DNA of 64,000 nt, taken from assembly GCA_023213395.1 (NCBI GenBank), contig CM041465.1, forward strand, positions 22,196,001 to 22,260,000, given 5' to 3'. The notes below the pieces were generated by a model, which was not told where the DNA came from, did no database searches, and saw nothing but the letters and a program-made list of their open reading frames with translations. Positions 22,775 to 33,498 of this stretch are shown here, piece after piece (within the stretch, counting starts at the first letter, position 1; each line of letters starts with the position of its first letter). A program made the position numbers and the translations under genes. The DNA is from Cycas panzhihuaensis (Eukaryota > Cycadophyta).

Positions 22775-25381
22775 TGAAATGCTTGTTGCGGGGTGGTGTC
22801 CCTACGTCTAGCAAGGGGAATGAAATATGCAAAGCTAAATTAAACTAAACACTAAGGACTTCACCTCGCAGGACATCCGTGCACTAGAGCATGGACTCAG
22901 GACTGTAGATGTGCTTGGTTGCTTCCAAGTAGCCATGTAAAGTAAGGCCTTCCTACCCCTCAGATGGCCGGGAAGAGGAGGAGAGAACCTAGCATCCTAC
23001 GTCTTCTTAAGGAAATGAGAAGGTAACAAAATGGGAAGGTAGGTAAAGTGGCATCTAAGTGTAGGCTAAAAAGGGGATAAAATACAGGTAGCACTAACAC
23101 AAAGTAAACTATCTAACTATGTTAAGCTAGCCAATAGATAAAACAATGCAAATCAAGCACATATTCCTTTTCCTTTTCAATTCTTTATATGCTTCTAACT
23201 ATGTAAGCATGTGCATAAAAGACAACTGCATAAAGAAGATATATGGGAACAAGGAAAGTACCTGGACCCACCATCTGAATGGAGTGCAGTTTGTCCCTTT
23301 GCTTCCCACTCCTTCCTGCTCTGCTCATTGCGCGTGCGATACCAGTCAGTGATAGTTGCCATATGTAACCGAAGAGGGGCTAGCTTATCTCCCCTTATGC
23401 ATGCAAAAGTGAAAATGGAAAAAGGCAAACAATGAGAAATGACAAGAAATGCGCTAAATGTAGAACTAACCTGCAATGGGTTCTGTTCCACATGCAGCTC
23501 CATCGATGCAAGATCCTGCAAGCAAACTAGGTGAGTATCTCCCTCTTGGAAGAGGGGCCACAAAGTAGACCAAGTATAGATGCTAAACGCAGATGGAACT
23601 ACATAAAACTAAGCTAAGCATATATATGTTATTATGTAAAGCAATAATATATAACAAAATCTCCTGCAAACATGTACCACAAGCGACAACTAAAAAAGAA
23701 GAGTATAGCCTCGAAATAGCTAACTCACCCACAAGGAAACTCCACTCGATCTCGGGAAGGTTAAATAGACTCACAACAAGGACATGAGGTAGTAAGTAAT
23801 AAGAAAAAGGAGGGTAATGAGAAGGTATACAAACACCCAAGGAATGAGATGCTACAGACAACAAATCGTCAGATTGGATGAGTGGAAAACCGTTAAACGG
23901 TAAGGAAAGGTTTCAGGGCTTATGCAAGGCCCAAAACTGATGGATGGAAATCTATAACTGGCATGGCAATGGGTTGCCAATGCTGGTTTAGCTCTGAAAC
24001 TGGATTCCCAATCCCCCTAACCTGATTCCTAGGAAGGCACTAAAGTCAAAGGGAAAGAGAATAAGGGACGGAACCCTTGGGGAGAAGGACAGCAAGGAGG
24101 ATGGAACCCCACCTTCCTCCCTCAAATTCTCTTTGTGTTGCCCCTTTGTAATAGCCACCTAAGAATAGGTTTATTGGGATGATTGGGAGAAGCAATAATA
24201 TTCTAAAAGATGAGAAAGTAATGCTAAATAGGTACAACGATATGAAGGGACACAAACTAAAAGTTTATCCACAAAAACATGAAGAAACAACATAAATAGC
24301 AAAGTAGATGTAAGGAGTATCTTGTTGTGAAAGAACTAAGCATGAATTTGCTGTTAAAAATAGCAAAGATAACCAGCATTTGGTAGATTATAGTAGCAGG
24401 TTTTAGAAAGGAGAGAAGTGTGAAGATGTCCCTGTAGTTTGGGGCTTTAGCAGCTTGTCTTTTGGGGAGCTTTTGGTAGTAATCCTCCTTGAAGCCTTGG
24501 CAACTTGCAAGAAGATGTAAAGCCTATTGTTTGTGAGCTGTAGGGGTAGCAATGGTCCCTAGAATCAAGCCTGCAGCAGTGTATCCTTCCTTGTAGCAGA
24601 TTTCTGTGAGGATTGTATATGTTTTTATGTAAATTTAGCAAAAAAGTTCTAAAAATGACCAAAAGATCTTCAAAATGAAACGAAAACTCCCTTTATCCCC
24701 TATTCACTATAGGTGAACATTAGGGATGTCAGGGCGACGCAAACGGACAGGCACCACGTGGAAGTTCCACGAAAAAAGTGGAAACTATAGCGTGGTTCTC
24801 TTTTTTAAAATTCAAACAGTTGCCCCAAGAAGAACTCCGCGATCTGGTGGCAAAGATCACGGTACCGCTAAGCTTACAGCAGTGCCAGACTGGCAGCAAA
24901 AAAAAAGATAAAAAAGGTAGAAATAAAGGTTTTAAAGTTATTATTAAGAGTAAATAGAGGCTAAAACAACTGGGAGGAATACCCAGGTGATGGGTAAGTA
25001 GCCAAAATAGCTAAATGGGCCTCAACCAAGGAATTAATCAGACTTGGAGGAGACTGCAACATAAGCGAAATGTCGTAACATGGGCAAACATGACTAGTGG
25101 AAGCATCCCGAGAGGTCGTGGGGATGGAGTGGGTGGTTGTGCACCATATGGAGTGTAGCATTCGCTGATGAATACCCCTATTGTGAGTCGTCATAGGCTG
25201 AAAGTGTGTTGTAAGCACATACACTATGATCAGGCAAAGAAGCAATGCAAGCAGGTAAGCATATATCAAGTAGTCTACGCTAAACAATCTCATTCAAATA
25301 AGAGCAGGGAAAAGTGAGAATGTATACCTGAGCTTACCTGAGTTGATGTGTCTCGAGTCCATTCCCGGTAGCTGGGAAACA
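22775..25381 (-). repeat. E_N 3' LTR (left copy)
   Basis: TGAAATGCTTG...GCTGGGAAACA, 2.6 kb, matching 33763-36347 over its length (well above 90% by eye). On the minus strand it begins TGTTTCCCAGCTACCGGG and carries CAGGTAAGC about 50 bp in. Hairpin remnants lie at 24835-24890. Open frames within it are not conserved between the two LTRs as proteins and are not called. Confidence 0.9.
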
Positions 25382-25396
25382 CTGCCCCCTTGGCAG
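25382..25396 (-). other. E_N polypurine tract
   Basis: CTGCCAAGGGGGCAG on the minus strand abuts the 3' LTR; E3 has nearly the same tract at 44310-44324. The core AAGGGGG is the plus-strand primer, and the whole forms a small inverted repeat (CTGCC/GGCAG). Confidence 0.8.
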
Positions 25397-25739
25397 TAGA
25401 GCCTCACCGCTCAGAAGCATGACGTGATGGTGAATGCTGACAACCAAAAACATCAGTAGCACATGTATATATATATATGTAGAAACAATCATGAATAACA
25501 TATGGACTAAGGGTGTCAGCGAGTGTCATGGCAGAATGCATGGACAAGGGAGATGGAGATGAGGACAACATAGGGGCTGCCTACGCGTCGTCTAAACATC
25601 GACCTACAAGTGAATAAAGCAGATGAAGGGGATGCCCCCGTTGCCAAAGTGCAACGAGTAATAGGAGGGTGTCCAGCAAACTGAATAAGCACATCAAACT
25701 AAAAGTGACCTGAGACTTGGGCACGAGCTGGCCAGGTAA
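25397..25739 (-). other. E_N region between aRNH and 3' LTR
   Basis: About 340 bp of degenerate sequence that may hold the C-terminal tail of the aRNH protein. The corresponding part of E2 (39263-39718) is colinear. There is no domain, and several stops. Confidence 0.4.
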
Positions 25740-26165
25740 GCCTCAAAGGCGGTCACAAAAAAGAGGGAGGCGACCCTCAAGGATGAGGCGGATGAGGCCA
25801 TCTACCTCAGCATTGAGGTCCCGAGGGATGTGCTGAATATCCACTGATGGAAAGCGAGCTAGGAGGGACCTAGCAGCTAAAGCAAGGGTTCTCAGGTAAG
25901 GGCATCACACCTGGTAAACTTAGGTGAGATGGGACACCACAACCTGAGAATCACAGAACAACACGATGGATCTGTGATGGAAATGGAGAGCATCGGTAAG
26001 GGCTTCAATAATAGCCATGTACTTGGCTTCATTATTAGTTACCTTAGGAAGGAAGATGCCAGAACATAGGAAATTATATCTGGAAGAGCTACGAAAGATC
26101 CATGTAGTTGCAGAAGGTCTAAGATTACCGTGGCTTCCGCCATTGGTAAAGATGTAAAGGGACAT
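25740..26165 (-). pseudogene. E_N aRNH (archaeal-type RNase H)
   Basis: Second RNase H of Tat elements. From the Met at 26165: 'SLYIFTNGGSHGN', then 'TNNEAKYMAIIEAL' (catalytic Glu), 'VLFCDSQVVVSHL' (Asp), and after two TAG codons 'HIPRDLNAEVDGL' with the C-terminal His and Asp. The first catalytic Asp of the 'FTDG' motif is Asn (AAT). The first 82 residues are open. It lies between the antisense gene's promoter and the 3' LTR. Confidence 0.85.
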
Positions 26166-26689
26166 GAGCGAACATTAAATCCTAGCAGCAAGTAAGTAAT
26201 GACGAAATGAAAGAGGATACTAAACAAAGGTAATAAGTGGCTGTGAAGGGTAGGAGGACCTAGCAATGAGGTTACCTAAGGATGGGCGCAAGCAGTCCAA
26301 CCACCGTCTGAGAGCGGGCGGAGAAAAGATGCCCTGGAGTGCTAAAGGTTACTTTGGGAAGCAAAACATGCCCCTGTACGAGGGAGCATTCCCTTTGGGG
26401 ACCCCAGGAGCAAAAAAGGGCTACAGAAATAAGTCCAGGGTGGCAAAATAAGCCAAACGAGTATAAACTCATACATGCATGGGAGTGGCACATAAAACGA
26501 GGTAAAAGGACCTTGGAAAAGGTGCAATAATGGGGCACCATAAATGCCCCTGTAAGAGAGGGTAAAAAGGGCATCAATAGAGCACAACAGGCGACAAGGT
26601 TAGAAGGCAAAGGTGATCAGGGAAACAGGATGGTCCCAACGACTGTCGCGAGGTTAAAAATAAAAGAAGTGCCCATCGAGGTCCCTGCC
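26166..26689. other. E_N intergenic region between aRNH and antisense promoter
   Basis: The two coding units are divergent here: aRNH reads left and the antisense gene reads right. The region is conserved in E2 (38354-38892) and E3 (45157-45693). No protein is supported; the short open frames on both strands do not match between copies. It is a likely home for upstream control elements of the antisense gene. Confidence 0.5.
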
Positions 26690-26696
26690 TATATAA
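26690..26696 (+). promoter_or_regulatory. TATA box of antisense gene in E_N
   Basis: TATATAA in 'CTGCC-TATATAA-GGAAATCGA', 167 bp before the exon 1 ATG. E3 (45694) and E2 (38353, minus) have the same box, the same flanks and a spacing of 160-167 bp. Conservation in three otherwise decayed copies supports a real core promoter. Confidence 0.75.
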
Positions 26697-26880
26697 GGAA
26701 ATCGAATGGAAAATGGATTCATTTTCACCAGCTCTCATGAGAAACCAAAGCCATCTCCTTACGAAGTAGAGCACCACCCAACTTTGGAGGCACGCAGGGG
26801 ACGATCTGACCATTGGATCAGAGCGCAACAAGAGCCAACAAGATCGTCAAGACGAGATGGCGACAGCCAGGCCAGATCCA

Positions 26881-27331
26881 GTGAGTGGATCTCATAAAAT
26901 CCTTCCCATTTCAAAGTAATTCTGTTGCATTTTTTACGCCCCTTATGGGCAATTGGATGCCTCTCAGAGTCTGAATTGGACCTAGAAAGAGGCGGGACCT
27001 AGGCATTAGGGAGCTCGTCCCCACAGGGTCCACCATAAGATTTTTTTTTTAATTTTTAGGGCAGAAACCCCCATTTTTAGGGGGGTTACCGTTTGTACTA
27101 CGGCCAAGATCATGGTGTCGCGATCATGGTTGCGGGGCCCACAGATCACCATGGGAAGCATGCTAAACTTAGTAGTACTACTAAGTTTAGCACGGTACAC
27201 AGGCAAAATACCAGAAAAAAATAAATAAGGGGCTGACCGGCCCCAAATTTTAGGCAGGAAAAACAGAGAGATAGGCAAGAGTATAGATGACTGCTAGGAG
27301 GCTGACCTTGATTGATTTTTGGTGATTGTAG
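26881..27331 (+). other. Intron 1 of antisense gene (E_N)
   Basis: GTGAGTGG at the start, GATTGTAG at the end, 451 bp. The homologous introns in E3 (45878-46362, 485 bp) and E2 (37681-38162, 482 bp, minus) keep both sites. It contains a T-rich stretch and strong inverted repeats, including a perfect 30-bp palindrome at 27162-27191. Confidence 0.7.
27162..27191. repeat. Perfect 30-bp palindrome in intron 1
   Basis: GCTAAACTTAGTAGT followed directly by its exact reverse complement. E2 has a different but again self-complementary sequence at the same place (37821-37848: CCAAACTCTG, an 8-base loop, CAGAGTTTGG). Confidence 0.9.
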
Positions 27332-28194
27332 GTAGTTATCGTGGTGGATAATCGCGAAAATGTCGATATGGCAATGCTAAGTTATATAGAGATGATGCCC
27401 TAGGAGGACAAGGTAACCTTGCGGAGGTGTGTCCTATACAAGGCCCTGAAGATACCTCAGTTTGTATCAGACCGGAGACTGCTGGTAGACATCGTGTCAC
27501 ATTAGGATCGACGGAGGCACGTTTCCACTTACCTCAGGTAGGCGATGTGACGATTACACCAAGAGACATCCGGCACATTCTGGGGGTACTGACGATAGAA
27601 AGGCCAGTGAGATTGGGAGCGCTGCTTAGCACTGAGGCAACACATAGAGAGGCAACCCTGTTCTTCATAGGCACTGACAGGTGGGAGCAGAGAGGAGTTC
27701 CTCTCTAGACTATGCTAATGTCACAGATTCCTCGGGTGAGAAAATTAATCATATTATGCATTCTATTCCAGATTTCCCAGAAATAAAACTATAGGGAGAT
27801 ACCAGGAGGCTGGATAGATGCAGTGTGCTGCTACGAGGCTGACAAGAGGATGGATTGGGCCACCCTGGTAGCGGTGAACCTCGTTGCATAGCTAGACACC
27901 ATCCAGATGACCAGTAGAGGGGGACTATCATATAGCACACTGCTGCAGTGCTGGTTCTTTGACCATTTTACGGTAGTGGCACTAGCGGGGGGACCATACC
28001 CCATAGCAGAGTGGGCCCCGATGGTCCATAAATGGCAGACTCAGCTTAGAGGGACGGAGGAATAGGCCCACATTCGACGGTCAGTAGAGGTGACATCACT
28101 GGACCTCCTCACCCTGACGAACTATGTAGTAGATCCATATAGGATGGTGAGGTGGGACAGTGATGATGAGGCAGGCGAAGCAGGAGCACCCATA

Positions 28195-28227
28195 GATGAT
28201 GACGATGATGATGATGATGATGCCGAT
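28195..28227 (+). repeat. GAT trinucleotide run (poly-Asp) in exon 2
   Basis: GATGATGACGATGATGATG... codes for about ten Asp in the exon 2 frame. The other copies have short Asp/Gly stretches here (E4 'GDDDDGDGG'), so the run has grown in E_N by replication slippage. Confidence 0.8.
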
Positions 28228-28525
28228 AGAGGAGATGGGGCTGCCCCATCATGACCTACAGGAGGGGCAGGTCCATTAAGATCGGTAGGAGCAGCAGGAC
28301 CATCTAGGGCTACCGGAGGAGAGGCATGCCCATCAGGGACAACTGAGGAGAGCAGGGGGCTGGTGACTAGGGCCCGTAGGCTACGAATCATGAGGAGATC
28401 TAGAGAGGCGAGAGTCGAGCCGGTCCCTGTGAGGAGAGAGGCCGAGGTAGAGGAGGTACCCATAGCTGGCAGAGAGCCATGAGGAGATGATGTCATGTGA
28501 GCAGAGGAGCTGGCGGCCATGGCAG

Positions 28526-28637
28526 GTGAGGCCTAACCATTTCCTTAGTTGTTTGATAGCTAGATAGGTGCTTGATTTTATTTTTATTATAGTATGCAGT
28601 GGGATATTCACTGACACATGGCATGTTGTATTGGTAG
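28526..28637 (+). other. Intron 2 of antisense gene (E_N)
   Basis: 112 bp, CAG/GTGAGG ... TTGGTAG/GT, phase 1. E3 (47566-47683) and E4 (62588-62695, minus) have the same intron at the same codon phase. T-rich before the acceptor. Confidence 0.75.
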
Positions 28638-29224
28638 GTACTACAAAGGTTAGGAGGCTCATAAAGGCCATGGTGAGGGAGATGTTCCCTCAGGTATACG
28701 TAGAGGGGCAACTGCCCATCTAGGCAGAGGATGCGCCTAGATCGGCAGGTGCCCACATGGAGGCATTCGCCCCATTGGCGAGGGTGAGAGACATATGGGT
28801 TGTAGAGTCCTAAGAGTACATAGCTTTCAGGGGACAGATACAGCAGGAGCTCGATAAGGTGAGGAGTGAGGGAGACGAGCTATACGAACGGGTCCAGGCT
28901 CTAGAGGCACATGGAGGAGCAGGCAGAGATGCAGGGAGCATGGTCTGGATAGAAGTGCTGAAGGAGTATCTCCAGGGAGTAGAGGGGGAGAGGGATCGTA
29001 TCCAGGCCAGATACGATCAGCTCGTAGAACAGGTGGCATCGAGGTTGAGTAGGAGCAGGACATACACCCACACAGCAGCTATGACCCCGAGATGGCCACG
29101 TGATGAGGGGAGCGAGGCAGGTAGCTCACGGAGGCCTAGGAAGAGCCTCAGAGCGATATGGTCCCCAGGAGAGGGATCACACCCCACTGTGAGACAGACC
29201 CCAAAGAAAGGCAATGTAGTATAG

Positions 29225-29849
29225 GAGATATATATTTGATTTTGACAGGAAAGCACGGGCCTCCAGGGGGTTATATATAGACTCATATGATTGAACCCCC
29301 CTACAAGGATACCAACTTCCTATATGTATGGTGTAACATATGATTTTTAGATGTATATATATACGAGGTGATTGGAACCCCAATTTGGCATGAGATGGTG
29401 TGTATATCATATGGTAGATAGCATGTATATTTTGTTTTGCATGTTATAAATGTTTTGTTGTATGATGCATATATTTCCTTCCATGTATGGCCATATATCT
29501 AACAGGAGCACACACATCCATCGTAAGTAGAGGGGATAGAGAGGTGTGAGGTTAGAAATAGAGCAACATGCACGTCCATGGAGGAGCATAGCAAAATATG
29601 TGAAGGAAACAATAGGCAAGAGAGAGGAGTGGCAGCACTCCAAAGCATCGTCCCAATTGGGGGATGCCCAAATAGGGAGACAGAAATTCCTAAGAGGAAA
29701 TGGGAATACGGATTCCATGGGAGGAACCAGGAGGAGATGAAGAAGACACCTTAAATTGCCATTCAACCCATGGTCGGGAGAAATGGGAACAATTTAAGAT
29801 GGTAGTTTAGGCTCATTTTGGAGCATCGTAAAGAGATAGCCAAAAGATA
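29225..29849 (-). other. E_N post-integrase spacer
   Basis: AT-rich, colinear with E4 61370-61997 read in element direction, including the 'CCAAAATGAGCCTAAACTACC' block at about 29805-29825 on the minus strand. No gene is seen; the open frames here are shadows. It follows the stop of the antisense gene. Confidence 0.5.
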
Positions 29850-30568
29850 ATGCACAAAAGGGATCTTAAATTAGGCGTGGAGCCCACTAAGTGCTCCAAC
29901 AAAGCCTCATCGTCTTCAAAGTAGTCCACCCCATGGATGAGCTGACTTCGAATGGACGAGGTGTGAGATGGCATGGGAGTGATAGGATCGGTATGCCTCG
30001 TAAGCTGCCCAACATCCCTAAGGGACTCTAAGGGAGAGTCAAGGGGAGATCCCTCATAAAAAGCAAGAGGGAAACTCTCAACGCCATCACTCGTGGAAGG
30101 TGATGGAAAGGGAGAACCAGGACTCTGCCGGTCAACACTAGTAATGGTGTATGACACGGGAGAGTGATCGGGTTCTGTGACAAAATGAGTCCTAGGTGGA
30201 GACCTAAAACGAGAAGAGTGCCCCCCACCAGCGTGAAGGAAGGAAACTAGATGAGGAAGATCCTCATCCTCACTATGGGACCTGTCACCATCAAACATGG
30301 TGAGGTATCCATAGCTTCCGATGCTGATGGGGATGAAACACATTGAATCAGGGGAAGCAGATGTGGGATCTTCTTCACGGTGAGCAGAATCAGGGATTCC
30401 AATAGAGCAGGCTGAGGCATGATCAGAAGGGCATTTGCTTCCCTTCGAATGGCCATGGCTCGCCTGGGTAGAAGGTCTGGTTTGTTTAGTGAGTAGTCGC
30501 TCGCGGGAGACAACTTTCATTTGTCTATTATAGATAAATTTAAGTTGCCCCCAATGGGTGGAACACAC
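29850..30568 (-). pseudogene. E_N acidic linker, fused to post-integrase spacer
   Basis: From the Met at 30568 the frame is open for about 250 codons: 'SYGYLTMFDGDRSHSEDEDLPHLVSFL', then 'HGVDYFEDDEALLEHLVG'. After 'STPNL' it runs into sequence that follows integrase in E4, so RT, RNase H and integrase (about 2.8 kb) are missing. This is the best-preserved linker in the window. Confidence 0.75.
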
Positions 30569-31299
30569 AGCTCCTATTTGGTCAAGCCATGGTCAACCTA
30601 GAAGCAGGTTGTAATCAACGTCAACATCAAGGACAATGATGTCAGTAACGATAGTCTTATCCTCGAGAGTAAAAGGTATCGAGGCATCCTGTGAGTCTTC
30701 TCGCTACCATCATAACCCTGACATCGCCATGGAATAGGTTCCAAGGCAGAAATGCCAAGCTCTTGCATGACGTGCAATGGCATGGTGTTAACAGAAGAAC
30801 CGTTGTCCATGACAGTTCTTCGCAATGTACAATCAGGAGTATCTATAGTAATCATGAAAGGGAAGTTCCATTGGCATTCCCTTCCACTAGACGAGGGAAG
30901 ATCTCTGGGATCGAAAGAGATGACGGGTTCACAGCTTTAGGTTCTGCCCAAGGCGTGAACAGGTGCGTCATTCGATCCTAGAGCTTCTAAGAGGAGCGTT
31001 CGTTGCTCGGGACAACTCCTCAAGATGTCCATGATGGACATCCCGGTAGCGATGGTAAGAAGCTCTTCGACTACGGAGAAAGGCCTACCCCTCCCTATGG
31101 GTTGGGTAAGGGCTCTCCTAAAGTCGAAACGACCGGGGCGAATGAGAATGCTCTTGGGAAGAGCAAGAATCTCTAGAGGAATAGCTTCTAGAGGAGGGTC
31201 AAGGTGCGATGTAGATGTAGAGGCACCAGCTACTTCTTTTGTGACTTGAGATCGGGTCAAGGCATAAAGGGGAGTGGTCTCAAGCATCTGAATCACCTT
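30569..31299 (-). pseudogene. E_N protease
   Basis: 'MIQMLETTPLYALTRSQV' at 31296 marks the gag/protease border. The catalytic D-N-G-S-S-V-N lies near 30805-30785, followed by 'MQELGISALEPIPWRCQGYD'. A stop and a frameshift split it near 30940 and 30690. DNGSS is the Tat/Ogre form of the active site. The antisense open frames over it are shadows. Confidence 0.75.
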
Positions 31300-33498
31300 C
31301 TTTCCCTTGTTTTAGGACCGCGAAGGCGAAATAACATGGTGGTCAGGGGAGTGCGAAGAGGAATATGAACCTCACACACCCTTCCCTCTACCATGTGAAG
31401 GGTGAGAATCGGGGCATTTATCCCAATTCTGGCTGTTCCTTTGTTGAACATTATGATCACACTCCCCGTGTTTGGGGAACGAATCTCTATGAATGGGTTG
31501 ATCGATGTTAAGCCTCGATGCCCATCTAGGAGACGAATTGTGCGGTGGGGCTTCACGTGGGTGTTGTGCTCGATAACACGAATCATCATGGAAACATTCC
31601 CCATGGATGGAACACCACCTCTTCTCAAGGGGAGGATCGATCCTCCTTGCTTGAGAAGGTTGGGTGTTACCCACTTTGGGGGGAATGGCACGAGAAGCTT
31701 GTTGAACTAGTTTATGGGAGGTCAGTGATGAAGGGGATTGGAGTTTAAGCTCCTTCGTCATGCGCTCGAATGAGCAAATAGTAGAAGTAAGGGGGTCTAA
31801 TGTCCTCTCAGTAGGATGAGAGGTAGACGTGGCAGGTTGTGAAGGTTTAGTTTCTTTCACTAGGGGAGGTGCCTCACGACGTTGTGAGGGCTTAAGAGGT
31901 TTCTTGAGTCTGGTTTAGATCTCAATGGCCTCTAACGCCAAGCACCTCGTGATCACAGAGTCGCATGTGGTTGCCCCCATCTTGAGGACTTCCACATGTA
32001 CTTTTTGGCAAAGTGCATTGATAAAGAGATCTTGCTTCAACTCTTTAGGCAACATGGCCTTGGTAGAGTGAAGGAGATCATGGAATCGCCTCACAAAGTC
32101 ACGATTCATTTCATCGTGACCTTGTTTGAGAGAAAGAAGAGCTTTCATTCCGCTCTCAAATGGACGGGCTACGTCAAAGTAATTGACAAACTCGTCCACT
32201 AATTACTGGAATGAATAAATGGAGTGGGCAGGGAGATGGTAAAACCATTTGAGGGCGTCACCCTGTAAGGATCGCGGGCATAACTTCATTAGAATGTGGT
32301 CGTAAGCCTAATAGTCTATGCATGCCATAGAGAAACTACGCACATGCTCAGTTGGGTCTTGCGATGAAGTTCTGTCGAATTTGAGAACTTCAGGAGGGTG
32401 AGGCAACAGGTTAGTCCTTAGCACCTTGACGGATAGTGGTGTCAACCTGTAGTCCATGAAGGGATGTGTCCTTACATGGGCCAAAGGATCGACAAATGGT
32501 AAAGAAGCAAGAATGGATGGGGGTAGTAGACCTATCCCTCCTTGGGAAAATGCCCCTTGTTGGAAAGGGGGTTGAGGATAAATGCCTTGGAAGGGGGGCA
32601 TGCTCCCTTGTGAAGGCATGGTAATAGGAGTTACGCTGGATGGCAGAGACAAAGTGTGCGGGACCGGGTTCTACCTATATGGGCTACTCGTGGGTGGTGT
32701 AACCCCATATAGGTGTAACAGGTCCACCCCATAAGCTGGAAGGTGGTTTCCTTTACCCTGCCCCCAAGGTTGAGACGTGTAACCTAGGGGCAAGTAAAGG
32801 GACAGACCACCAGATGAGTTTTGAACGTATACAGAAGTGGGTCCCACATAGTTGATAGCAGCAGCATTAGTAGGACCTCGAGGCCTACTAGGAAATGCAT
32901 GTTCCACGTTTGAAGGTGGTGCATTCGTTTGACTCAGGAATGGCATGCTAACCCCAAGCTGGGGAAAGGACATGCCGCGAATGGGTCCCGAAGAAGCAGG
33001 ACCATGGCTAGGGATAGATGGCACAACACTTGTCCTAGGAGCCAGTGTAGACACGACATGGGACGAGTGCATGCGAGTAGAAGAGTCATTTGTTATAGGA
33101 GGCTTAGGTACAGATGAAGAAGACACTATGTTATATAGAACTTCTTCAAACCACCTGGGACGTGGTTGATGGTGAGCTGCTCGAAAGTACTCACTGAGCA
33201 CTTCGACCACATCGGCAGGAGGGGTATCCTCGTAGCCATATGAGGTCGATGGGATCTCTAATGTCGGGGACCCCTCAGGGCACTCCTCATAAGATTCACC
33301 TATAGGATGGTGAGTCTCGTGAGGAGGCGAGTCTTCTACTGCATGAGCAGAAGGACGAAGGTCAGAAGGGTGAAACGGGTCACCCAGATAATAGATGGAA
33401 TCGTCACCCTCATGGGTGGATCCTAGAATGGATGCGAGAAACTGTTGAGTTCCTGAGACTATGGTGTGGTAGGCCTAATTAGACTGATAACCTTCCAT
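31300..33498 (-). pseudogene. E_N gag
   Basis: Start ATG at 33498-33496 (minus), in 'GATTCAACA-ATG-GAAGG'. The N-terminal 250 residues are Ser/Pro rich. The gag domain at 32400-31915 has 'SSQDPTEHVRSFSMACIDY', 'DALKWFYHLPAHSIYSFQ' and 'ALLSLKQGHDEMNRDFVRRF'. The CX2HX4HX3C knuckle 'CSIHGECFHDDSC' lies near 31620-31580. Only a few stops (mostly TAG/TAA) interrupt it, so this is the most readable gag of the family here. Confidence 0.82.

Larger units (their letters stand above)
26857..29224 (+). pseudogene. E_N antisense gene: PMD-like protein, three exons
   Basis: Exon 1 is 26857-26880 (M-A-T-A-R-P-D-P). Exon 2 is 27332-28525. Exon 3 is 28638-29224, ending at TAG. The splice sites are GTGAGTGG..TTGTAG and GTGAGG..TGGTAG, and the frame continues across the second intron in phase 1. 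Exon 2 has 'TPRDIRHILGVLTIERPV', which resembles the plant mobile domain, 'RVRKLITLCILFQISQK' and an acidic, Gly/Pro-rich C-terminal half with a poly-Asp run. Exon 3 holds a coiled coil and a basic tail. Exon 2 has several TAG codons and a 1-base deletion near 27520. The role in the element is unknown; PMD proteins are otherwise plant nuclear proteins and transposon passengers. Confidence 0.75.
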
